DNA of 52,843 bases from Solimonas sp036405815 (GTDB taxonomy: Bacteria > Pseudomonadota > Gammaproteobacteria > Nevskiales > Nevskiaceae): positions 1 through 52,843 of the forward strand of contig DASWWX010000028.1 in assembly GCA_036405815.1 (NCBI GenBank), read 5' to 3'. Both the position numbers and the translations under genes were made by a program. Shown here piece after piece: positions 29,248 to 37,688 of the stretch (position 1 is its first letter; each line of letters begins with the position of its first letter). Below the pieces are notes generated by a model that was given only the letters and a program-made list of their open reading frames with translations, made no database searches and was not told the origin of the DNA.

Positions 29248-29697
29248 ATGCAGCGCCACACCATTTCGCTGGACGACGAGTTGTCGGAGCGCTTCGAACA
29301 ATGGATCGCACAGCACGGCTATGCCAATCGCTCCGAAGCGATTCGCGATCTGGTGCGGGAGCGTCTCGGTTCGGAGGCACTGGGCCGCGATCCGGGCAGC
29401 CACTGCGTGGCGGCGGTCAGCTATGTCTACGGCCATGAGGAGCGGGAACTGGCCAGCCGGCTGAACCGCAGCCACCACCATCACCATGAGCTCTCCGTCT
29501 CTGCGCTGCATGTGCATCTGGACGCCGACCGCTGCCTGGAGGTGTCGATCCTGCGAGGCCATACCGCCGAAGTCCGCACACAATGCGATGCGTTGATCGC
29601 CCAGCGCGGCGTGCACTACGGTCACGTCCATCTGATTCCTGACGAATCGCCGCTCCCGCGCGGGCACCGCCACAGCCATTCGCACACTCATCGATAG
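29248..29697 (+). CDS. nikR: Nickel-responsive regulator NikR
   Basis: 149 residues. An N-terminal ribbon-helix-helix (MQRHTISLDDELSERFEQW, NRSEAIRDLVRERL) is followed by the ACT-like nickel domain with the high-affinity ligands in HHHHHELS, ALHVHLDADRC (two His and a Cys) and His in the YGHEER region. E. coli NikR has the same order. A His-rich tail (RGHRHSHSHTHR) extends past the usual C-terminus and may bind extra metal. With Ni it becomes a DNA-binding tetramer that represses uptake genes. It is divergent from the TonB receptor and converges on the HupE-like gene. Confidence 0.95.
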   Translation: MQRHTISLDDELSERFEQWIAQHGYANRSEAIRDLVRERLGSEALGRDPGSHCVAAVSYVYGHEERELASRLNRSHHHHHELSVSALHVHLDADRCLEVSILRGHTAEVRTQCDALIAQRGVHYGHVHLIPDESPLPRGHRHSHSHTHR

Positions 29698-29737
29698 CGC
29701 CGCGACCGCAGGGCGTCCCTCGCACCGCGACGCGGCG
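29698..29737. terminator. Possible bidirectional terminator between nikR and the HupE-like gene
   Basis: Arms CGCCGCG and CGCGGCG flank a 26-base loop in the 41-base gap between convergent stops. No T tract; weak evidence. Confidence 0.3.
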
Positions 29738-29738
29738 G

Positions 29739-30866
29739 CTACTGTACCCAGCCCCCGCGCTGCGCGATCCAGAGCAGCGCGAGTAGCGCCACGGCCACCG
29801 AGCCACCGATCCGCAGGCTCACTTGGTAAAAGCGGGTGCGCCGCAGCGCGTAAGCCGCCGGGACAGCGACCAGCACGATGGCCATCTGCCCGACTTCCAC
29901 GCCGACATTGAAGGCGACCAGTGCGATCAGGCGCGCGCCCTCCGGCAATCCCAGTTCGCCCAGTACCGAGGCAAAGCCGAAGCCGTGGATCAGGCCAAAG
30001 CCGAAGGCCACCATCCAACGCGCACGCAATACGACCGGCCGCAGGTTGTTGAGTGCCGCCAGCAACACCGAAAGGGCGATGGCCAATTCGACCCAGGCAA
30101 TCGGCAGGCGCACCCACTCCAGCGCAGCCAGCGTCAAGGTGACCGAATGCGCCAGCGTGAACGCAGTCACGACCCCGAAGACATTCCATAGCGCCGGGCG
30201 CAGCCGATCGACGGCCGACCAGCGTCCACGCTCGTAGCGGAGAACAGCCGGCAGCAGCAGGGCGAGCAGGAACAGGATGTGGTCGTAGCCAATCCAGATG
30301 TGGCGCACGCCCTCAACCGTGTAATCGAGGAACGCGCGCCACGCCGAGGGCCTCGCCAGATCGAAACGGCGGGGCTCGGCTTGCGGGCCGAGCACGGCGC
30401 TGTGCGAAGTGGCCCCCGCGGTCAGCACCAGAATGCCCCGGTGGGTCGGGTCCATATCGAACAACAGCCGGTAGTCGATCTCCAGGATCGCCGGTGCCCG
30501 CACGCAATCCGCTTCGAGCGCGAACCAGGCATACCGGCCATCCACGCGCGAATGGACCAGCAGATCGCCGATCGTGAGCGGACAGGGCCGCCCGTCTGCG
30601 CGGAGCGCCAGATGCGCCTGCAGCACCGCAGCCAGTGCCGACTGCGCGGCACTCAGTTCGCCCCACGTCAGCTCGCGATTGCGGTCCGCATCGAGATCCA
30701 CCAGCGCCGGCAAGTCGCGCAGCGCGATCTCCCACTGGCCATGCAGCCGTGTGTCGTCGACGCGGAGCGACAGATAGGCGTCACTGGGCCGGTGCGCCTG
30801 TGCCGGCAACGCAGTCAACCCGCTCAGCGCCCACAGGACCAGCATCAGGAGGCCCTGATGCTTCAT
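29739..30866 (-). CDS. HupE/UreJ-type (family 2) membrane protein with EF-hand, predicted nickel transporter
   Basis: 375 residues. A signal peptide ends at PAQA|HRPSDAYLSL. The periplasmic N-terminal domain (about 150 residues) has an EF-hand-like loop DADRNRELTWGE with acidic residues at positions 1, 3 and 12. About seven membrane segments follow (GYDHILFLLALLLPAVL, ..., LIHGFGFASVLGELGLP) with His and Asp residues placed as in HupE/UreJ permeases (IGYDH, TLAHSVTL, IHGFGFA, FNVGVEVGQ). HupE/UreJ proteins move nickel for hydrogenase or urease. It starts in an ATGA overlap with the TPR gene and has a GGGAGG ribosome-binding site. Nickel as substrate is inferred from nikR next to it. Confidence 0.82.
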   Translation of the reverse strand: MKHQGLLMLVLWALSGLTALPAQAHRPSDAYLSLRVDDTRLHGQWEIALRDLPALVDLDADRNRELTWGELSAAQSALAAVLQAHLALRADGRPCPLTIGDLLVHSRVDGRYAWFALEADCVRAPAILEIDYRLLFDMDPTHRGILVLTAGATSHSAVLGPQAEPRRFDLARPSAWRAFLDYTVEGVRHIWIGYDHILFLLALLLPAVLRYERGRWSAVDRLRPALWNVFGVVTAFTLAHSVTLTLAALEWVRLPIAWVELAIALSVLLAALNNLRPVVLRARWMVAFGFGLIHGFGFASVLGELGLPEGARLIALVAFNVGVEVGQMAIVLVAVPAAYALRRTRFYQVSLRIGGSVAVALLALLWIAQRGGWVQ

Positions 30867-32038
30867 GGCGCACCTCCCGCATGCGTCAGGCGGGCGTCCT
30901 GAAGACCGGTCGCTCTCAGCCAATCGCGCACCGTCGAAGCGGCCTGCGGCTGGCCTGCGGCCATGGCGGCGACGAGCAGCAGGCGGGCGTCCCAGGGCTC
31001 GTGCTGCACGGCCCAATTCTGCCGGGCCAGCGTCAGGGCCAATGCCGTCTCGCCTCGCGCCAGTGCATACCGCGCTTCCTCACGCAGGTGAAGGGGCTCA
31101 CCCCGACGCCGCGCCGCGTCGAAGTTATCGCGAATACGTAAATCCAGCGCAGCGAATTGCGGATCGCCAAGCGCCTGAAGGGCCAACGCACGACGCAGCA
31201 TCAGCGCTTCCGCCGTCACGTCAGCGTCGATCAAGGCGAGCACCTCTGGCGCCCGCCGGTCATCCAGCAGCAGGTCGGCATACGCCGCGCGCAGCCCGTG
31301 ATCGTCCGGCACCCGGATCAGCGCCTGTCGATACCAGCGCTCCGCGACGACGCGCTGACCCAGTCGCTCGGCGAGTTCGGCACGCTCGGCGTAGTACCAG
31401 GCGGCGACGCCGGGGGACTGCCCGCTCAGCGCCGGCGCCAACGCCTCCAGCGCAGCGCTGGCCTGCGTCGCCTCGCCGTGGAGCCCTTGCACTGCAGCCG
31501 CACAAAGTGCGGCGATGAAGGGCTCGGTACGACCCTGTAGTTCGGCGCACGAACGACGTGCTTCGTCGTAGCGTCCCAGCACGCGCAGCACCGTCGCCTG
31601 CGTGAGCCAGGCCTGTGCGTCTTCCGGGCGCCGCGCCAGTAAGCGCGCGAGATCCGCCAGCGCGCCGTCGAAATCATGCCGCGCCTGTCGGAGTGTTGCG
31701 CGCAGCAGCAACACGCGATCCGGTGCGTCAGCTGCCGACCACCAGGGGGCTAACACCCCCTGGGCGTAGCCCAGCTCACGCGGATCGCCGCTGCTGCGTC
31801 CCCGCTCGATGAAGACCCGTGCCAGCTCCGCGGCCTGGTCCGCCGACAGGCGGCGACCCTGTAGCGACCGGGGCGCGGCGCTGACCGGCAAGCGCTCCAG
31901 GACCTCGGCCGGATCGGCCGGTCGATAGGGGGCTGCCTGCGCAAAGCCCGTCGCACCCAGACCCGCGGCCAAGGCACCCACCATAAGAAGAAGCCCCCGC
32001 ACGAGGCGGGGGCAGGCACTGCGACTGAAGCACGACAT
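30863..32038 (-). CDS. Secreted TPR-repeat protein
   Basis: 391 residues with a signal peptide (CPRLVRGLLLMVGALAAGL...AQA). The rest is a helical tetratricopeptide array: pairs such as DFDGALADLARLLARRPED, AQAWLTQATVLRVLGRYDEA and ERWYRQALIRVPDDHGLRAAYA. TPR proteins act as scaffolds, here in the periplasm. It overlaps the HupE-like gene by ATGA. No Shine-Dalgarno precedes the ATG at 32038; another ATG at 31984 also lacks one and would give a poor signal peptide. A terminator-like hairpin lies inside the signal-peptide codons. Role in the locus unknown. Confidence 0.78.
   Translation of the reverse strand: MSCFSRSACPRLVRGLLLMVGALAAGLGATGFAQAAPYRPADPAEVLERLPVSAAPRSLQGRRLSADQAAELARVFIERGRSSGDPRELGYAQGVLAPWWSAADAPDRVLLLRATLRQARHDFDGALADLARLLARRPEDAQAWLTQATVLRVLGRYDEARRSCAELQGRTEPFIAALCAAAVQGLHGEATQASAALEALAPALSGQSPGVAAWYYAERAELAERLGQRVVAERWYRQALIRVPDDHGLRAAYADLLLDDRRAPEVLALIDADVTAEALMLRRALALQALGDPQFAALDLRIRDNFDAARRRGEPLHLREEARYALARGETALALTLARQNWAVQHEPWDARLLLVAAMAAGQPQAASTVRDWLRATGLQDARLTHAGGAP
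31984..32013 (-). terminator. Terminator-like hairpin inside the start of the TPR gene
   Basis: On the minus strand GCCCCCGC, loop CTCGT, GCGGGGGC, then TTCTTCTTATGG. It lies about 48 bases past the small lipoprotein's stop and overlaps codons 9-18 of the TPR protein. It may attenuate transcription between the DUF4331/lipoprotein part and the TPR/HupE part. Confidence 0.5.
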
Positions 32039-32060
32039 GATCGAAGTAGAGCGTGTGCGG

Positions 32061-32285
32061 CTAGCGATTGATCGCAGCAGCCTCGGACGTTTCCGACGTG
32101 TCGTTGAAGACAAATGCGCCGTTATTGACGGCAAAGGGTTCTGCCGTCTCCGACGTCTGGCTGGCCAGATCCAGCACCGCCTGCGTCGTCGAGTCAGGGC
32201 GCGGCGGGTCGTTGTCATCGCAACCGGCCACGAACAACGACACCGCGCTCACCATCATCACCAGGGACCACCGGAGCGTGCGCAT
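32061..32285 (-). CDS. Small lipoprotein of the DUF4331 operon
   Basis: 74 residues. MRTLRWSLVMMVSAVSLFVAGC is a lipoprotein signal with lipobox VAGC, followed by an acidic DDNDPPRPDS. The remaining part holds two similar 12-mers, TSETAEPFAVNN and TSETSEAAAINR. GAGGTAAG precedes the ATG and overlaps the end of the DUF4331 gene, which stops 5 bases before this start, so translation is probably coupled. I know no named family; the mature protein is only about 52 residues. Confidence 0.75.
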   Translation of the reverse strand: MRTLRWSLVMMVSAVSLFVAGCDDNDPPRPDSTTQAVLDLASQTSETAEPFAVNNGAFVFNDTSETSEAAAINR

Positions 32286-32290
32286 GGGAC

Positions 32291-33826
32291 TTACCTCGCC
32301 GACGCCACGCCCGAGCTGGGCGAGCCCGGGATCGGATGGTTGAGGTACGGGAACACCGCCAGATAGTCATCCGGATTCGGGCGCGCACCATCGGTGTACT
32401 TTAGGTTGCGTGAGGCCTGTGACGGCATGTCGGTGCCGGCCGGAATCAGCACGCCCATGGCAGCCCGCAATGCGATATCGACCACGTCGTCCACCGGTCG
32501 GCGACCATTCGGGAAACCGGCCAGATCCCCGCCGAGCACGCCGAGGTCGTTCTGCGAGGCGCGCGGTGTCACCGGAAGGCTGGTGTTGAGACGCAGCATT
32601 TCCGAAGGCGTGACTGAGGTGCCCTCCACCTTGGTAAGGCCATCGATACCCGTGAGGAACGTTGCCACCAGGTCCGTACGCGGGAACACATCCGGCGCCT
32701 TGACACCCGCCGCACCGAACAGGATTTCCAGCAGCTCCGGCAGCGTCGGGTTGAAGACGTAGGTCGCAAAGCGCGCAGCGTCGTCCTTCGGCTCGGTGGC
32801 ATTGAACAGGTCCTTGTCCGGCAGACCGATCACGACCTCGTTCACCAGCGGCGAGCCGAGACGCGAGACCTGCGACCAGGCACCGCCCTCCAGCGAGGCG
32901 CCGGTGTTGGTCGAGGGGCTGCCATCGATGCGCTGCTGCGGCTGCGGATTGACGACGCGCGCCTGACGCAGGCTCGCCGTGGTCCAGCCGCCGATGATCG
33001 GATCGCTGCCGGCGGTGAGGCAGGCGGTCGGCACTTCCAGCGCCAGCGAGGTGACGTTCTTGTCGACGATCGTGTTCAGTTCGAGGCTGCGAACGTCCTC
33101 GCCCCCCGGCTGGCCCAGTTCCTCGACCGGCACCGCGATGTTGACCAGATCGAAGGTCTCGCCGAGGTTGACGACGAAGCCCTCACGGCGCTGGCCGACG
33201 AACACACGGGCATTGCCGGTGCAGCCTGGAATGCTGACGGTCTGGATGAAGCTGTTGGCGTAGGTTGGGTAGTCGGGAATCGACTTATTGCCGATGTTGT
33301 CGATCGGCTTGCCGAGGTTGCGGGCGCCGCCCGCGCCGGTCACCGGCATGCGGACGCCGTTACGGCGGTCGCCGCGCACGACATCGACGGTGTAGCTCTC
33401 GACAACGTTCTGTGCACCGTTGCTACCCGGCGAAATCTGGCCGATGTTCGCCAGTGGTACCGGCACCATGACGCCGCCGGCATTGACCGCGAGGCCCTTG
33501 GTCAGCGTGGTAAAGCGGAACTGGAAGGTTATGTCTTCCACGCCGTCGCGCGTGTTGTCGATGTGAATCTCGTACAGCGCGTTCGGGTCCAGCGCGAAGT
33601 AGTTCGGGCCGCCGTAGGCGTCCTGCAGCGGCAGGTAATTGGCGATCAGCGTGGTCGTGTCCTGTTTGCCCGGCTCATAGCTGCGGAACATGTAGAAGTC
33701 GGTGCCATCGACTTTGGGCGCTGTGGTGATGAACGGCGCCTCGCGGTGGCTGGATGCCAGGGCCGGCAAGGTCGTGGCAAGTGCCAGCGCTGCCGCTACG
33801 ACGGCGGTCAAATGTGGCTGTTTCAT
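32291..33826 (-). CDS. DUF4331 family secreted protein
   Basis: 511 residues from the ATG at 33826, preceded by GGAGAAG. The signal peptide ends at PALA|SSHREAP, and SSHREAPFITTAPKVDGTDFY is the hallmark opening of DUF4331. Further family segments are PNYFALDPNALYEIHIDNT, LGGDLAGFPNGRRPVDDVVD and ALRAAMGVL near the C-terminus. The protein is beta-rich, secreted to the periplasm or beyond, and of unknown biochemical role. It is first in a four-gene minus-strand operon ending in the HupE-like permease. A role in metal handling is inferred only from this neighbourhood. Confidence 0.87.
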   Translation of the reverse strand: MKQPHLTAVVAAALALATTLPALASSHREAPFITTAPKVDGTDFYMFRSYEPGKQDTTTLIANYLPLQDAYGGPNYFALDPNALYEIHIDNTRDGVEDITFQFRFTTLTKGLAVNAGGVMVPVPLANIGQISPGSNGAQNVVESYTVDVVRGDRRNGVRMPVTGAGGARNLGKPIDNIGNKSIPDYPTYANSFIQTVSIPGCTGNARVFVGQRREGFVVNLGETFDLVNIAVPVEELGQPGGEDVRSLELNTIVDKNVTSLALEVPTACLTAGSDPIIGGWTTASLRQARVVNPQPQQRIDGSPSTNTGASLEGGAWSQVSRLGSPLVNEVVIGLPDKDLFNATEPKDDAARFATYVFNPTLPELLEILFGAAGVKAPDVFPRTDLVATFLTGIDGLTKVEGTSVTPSEMLRLNTSLPVTPRASQNDLGVLGGDLAGFPNGRRPVDDVVDIALRAAMGVLIPAGTDMPSQASRNLKYTDGARPNPDDYLAVFPYLNHPIPGSPSSGVASAR

Positions 33827-34040
33827 AGGGACTTCTCCATGCGGTTGGACATCTAGACTGTGCGCACTCAAAAACGCGGTCTCTGCACGTCAGCGCACGA
33901 AGCAGGCGTCAGGGTTTGCCCGGATAAGTTCGCGCAACGACTGCTCAGCCTTACGCGGCTGCTTCGATTCCGGATTCAGATCTGCGCAAATACGGCTGCT
34001 TTTGAGGGATACTGCGCGCCACTTTTTGAGGCCCGAGACC

Positions 34041-35227
<1,187 letters not shown>

Positions 35228-35228
<1 letters not shown>

Positions 35229-36199
35229 TGCGCACTGTCCCCGCCCTGCTGCTGAGCGCCGCGGCGCTGACCCTCGCCGCCTGCTCCAGCGGCGGCAACG
35301 ACGATACGCCGCTGGCGCCGCCGGTCGATCCGGCGACGCTATGCGTGGACAGCGGCTGCGGCAGCAAGACCGTGCTGCTGACGATTCCCAGCGCCGAGAA
35401 CATCCTGTTCACGCCGCAGGGGCGCCTGTTCGTTTCCGGCGGCACCAACGTGTTCGAGATCAGCCGTGACGGCGACGGCTACACCGCGACGCCGCTCTAC
35501 GAGGGCAGCGGCAACTTCACCGGCCTGGCCCGCATCGGCGATGTGCTGTACGCCAACTGCTTCGACGGCCAGCTCTACGCCGCGCGCCTGACCGCGCGCC
35601 CGCAGCTGCAGCCGATCCATGACCTGGGGCTGGCCGCGCCCAACGGCCTGGTCGACGGCCCGGACGGCGAGCTATATCTGGCCAACGGTCCGATTCCGAT
35701 CGGCGCCCTGCCCGATCCGAAGATCGTGCGCCTGCGCCTGGACCCGCAGGATCCGCTACGCGTGGTCGAACAGACCGACTGGTTCACCGCCAACCTGCTC
35801 GGCCCCAACGGCGTGCAGCGTCATGGCCGCCGCCTGTACGTCAGCAACACCGGCCTTGGCGGGCTCGCGGAAATCCGCACCGTGGAGATCACCGCCGACG
35901 GCAGCGCCGGCGCGTCGGAGAAGCTGCTGAGCTTCATCGGCCTGCCAGACGACTTCAGCCTGGTCGGCGAACACCTGCTGGTCGCCAACTTCCTTACCGG
36001 CGAGATCCACTTCTACAGCCCGCGCGGCAACCTGATTTCCAGCACGGCGCCGCTGGGCTTCACCTCGCCGTCGCAGGTGCGGGTGGCGCAGCCGCCGCTG
36101 TTCGCGTCCACCGACATCCTGGTCACCGAGAAGGGCCTGCTCGGCGACAACAGCTCGCCGATCGGCAACGTGCTGTCGGTGTTCCGCCGCAGCGAGTAA
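35228..36199 (+). CDS. Beta-propeller lipoprotein (SMP-30/gluconolactonase-like)
   Basis: 323 residues. Signal MRTVPALLLSAAALTLAAC ends in lipobox LAAC. The mature part has propeller-type repeats: NILFTPQGRLFVSGGTNVFE, GLVDGPDGELYLANG, GPNGVQRHGRRLYVSNT, GEHLLVANFLTGEIHFYSP. The order and the NG(L/V) motifs are those of SMP-30/gluconolactonase and related sugar-lactone propellers, but metal ligands cannot be confirmed. It is likely outer-membrane anchored. It starts within the thiolase stop codon, an unexpected pairing of a cytoplasmic enzyme with a lipoprotein. Confidence 0.75.
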
Positions 36200-36218
36200 G
36201 CCGCCTCGAGTCAGCCGC

Positions 36219-37688
36219 TCAGGGCGCCCAGGTCACTGCCGGGGTCGCTTCCGGGTTCGTTCCAGGGGTCGCTACTGGCGCAGGCGATGCGGTGGTGGGC
36301 GGCACCTCCGACGAAACCGCCCAGCCGCCGCCCAGCGCGCGATACAGCTCCACGGTCGCGAGCTGCGCGGCGAGCCGCGCCTGGAACAGTGCCTGCTCGG
36401 CGCCGAACAAATCGCGGTCGGCGTTGATGACGTCGAAGTAAGACGAATATCCGGACCTGTACCGCGCCTGCGCGATCTGCTCGGCGCGGCTCAGCGCATC
36501 CACCTGCGACTGCTGCGCACGCAGCACCTCGGCGTTGCGCGCCTGCGCCACCAGCGCATCGGCCACCTCGCGAAACGCGTTGCGCACTGCAGCCTCGTAG
36601 CGCAGCAGCGCCTCGCGCTTGCGCGCGCTCGCCAGGTCGATCTGGTAGCCGTTGCGGTCGGCATTGAGGAGCGGCTGCAGCAGGCCCACGCCCACCGACC
36701 ACTGCTCGGCACCGGCCGTGAACAGCTCGGAGACATCCGTGCTCAGCACGCCGAAGGTGCCGGTCAGCGACAGCGTCGGGAACAGCGCCGCCTTGGCGGC
36801 ACCGACACGCGCGTTGGCCGCAACCAGTCCCTGTTCGGCCTGCAGCACGTCCGGCCGCCGCTCCAGCAGGCGCGACGGCAGACCGGGCGGCGCCGACGAC
36901 ACCGGCGCCGCGCACTCGCCGCGCGGCAGCGACTGCGGCGTGCGCGCCAGCAGCACACTCAGCGCGTTTTCGGTCTGCGCGATCTGGCGTGCGAGATCGT
37001 GCACGCTGACCTGCGCGGCGGCGTATTGCGCTTCGGCGCTGGCCACGTCCAGGCCGCTGACCACACCGCGCTGCAACTGCGCCTGCGTCAGCTTCAGGAA
37101 CGACTCACGCGTGCCGACACTGCGTTGCGCCGCGGCAGAGCGACCGTCCAGCGCACACAACCCGTAGTAGGCGGCGGCAACGTCGCCGATCAGGCTAACG
37201 CGCGCAGCACGCGCGCCCTGCTCACTGGCCAGCCACTCGGCGCGGCCCGCTTCGCTCAGGCGCCGCAGCCGTCCCCAGAAATCCAGCTCCCATGACAGGC
37301 CGACACTGGCCGAGGCCTGCTCGCCGATACGGGGTGCGCCGGGCGCGCGCACATCCTCGGCCTGCTGGCCGCGCGTCACGCTGCCGCTGCCGTTGATGCC
37401 GGGCAGCTGCTGCAGGCGGGCAACGCCGAGTTGCGCGCGTGCCTGTTCGACGCGCGTCATCGCGATGCGCAGATCGGTGTTCGCCGCCAGCGCGGACTCG
37501 ATCAGGCCCTGCAGCACCGGATCGGGATAGACACTGCGCCAGTCGGCATCGCCGAGGGACGCTTCGCCCTGCGCCACCTGGTCTCGGTACTGCCCGGGCA
37601 CAGTCTGGGCCGGTCGCGCGTAATCGGGGCCCATCACGCAGGCCGACGACAGCAGCGCCACCGCCACGCCGGCAATTGCGGTCTTCAT
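36219..37688 (-). CDS. RND efflux outer-membrane channel (OprM/NodT family lipoprotein)
   Basis: 489 residues. MKTAIAGVAVALLSSACVMGPDYARP is a lipoprotein leader (lipobox SSAC) followed by the family's GPDY motif. Long helical hairpins and the motif VDALSRAEQIAQARYRSGYSSYFDVINAD are those of the TolC-like duct. It starts in an ATGA overlap with the pump gene. The protein ends with a Thr/Pro/Ala-rich tail. It forms the outer-membrane exit of the tripartite pump. Confidence 0.93.
   Translation of the reverse strand: MKTAIAGVAVALLSSACVMGPDYARPAQTVPGQYRDQVAQGEASLGDADWRSVYPDPVLQGLIESALAANTDLRIAMTRVEQARAQLGVARLQQLPGINGSGSVTRGQQAEDVRAPGAPRIGEQASASVGLSWELDFWGRLRRLSEAGRAEWLASEQGARAARVSLIGDVAAAYYGLCALDGRSAAAQRSVGTRESFLKLTQAQLQRGVVSGLDVASAEAQYAAAQVSVHDLARQIAQTENALSVLLARTPQSLPRGECAAPVSSAPPGLPSRLLERRPDVLQAEQGLVAANARVGAAKAALFPTLSLTGTFGVLSTDVSELFTAGAEQWSVGVGLLQPLLNADRNGYQIDLASARKREALLRYEAAVRNAFREVADALVAQARNAEVLRAQQSQVDALSRAEQIAQARYRSGYSSYFDVINADRDLFGAEQALFQARLAAQLATVELYRALGGGWAVSSEVPPTTASPAPVATPGTNPEATPAVTWAP

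Noticed and set aside
32039..32218. Arg-rich extension before the TPR protein
   Set aside because: It overlaps the small lipoprotein gene in another frame and lacks a ribosome-binding site; the signal peptide starts at 32038.
33647..34040. Upstream-extended thiolase
   Set aside because: The conserved thiolase N-terminus begins right after the ATG at 34041; the extension overlaps the DUF4331 start and promoters.
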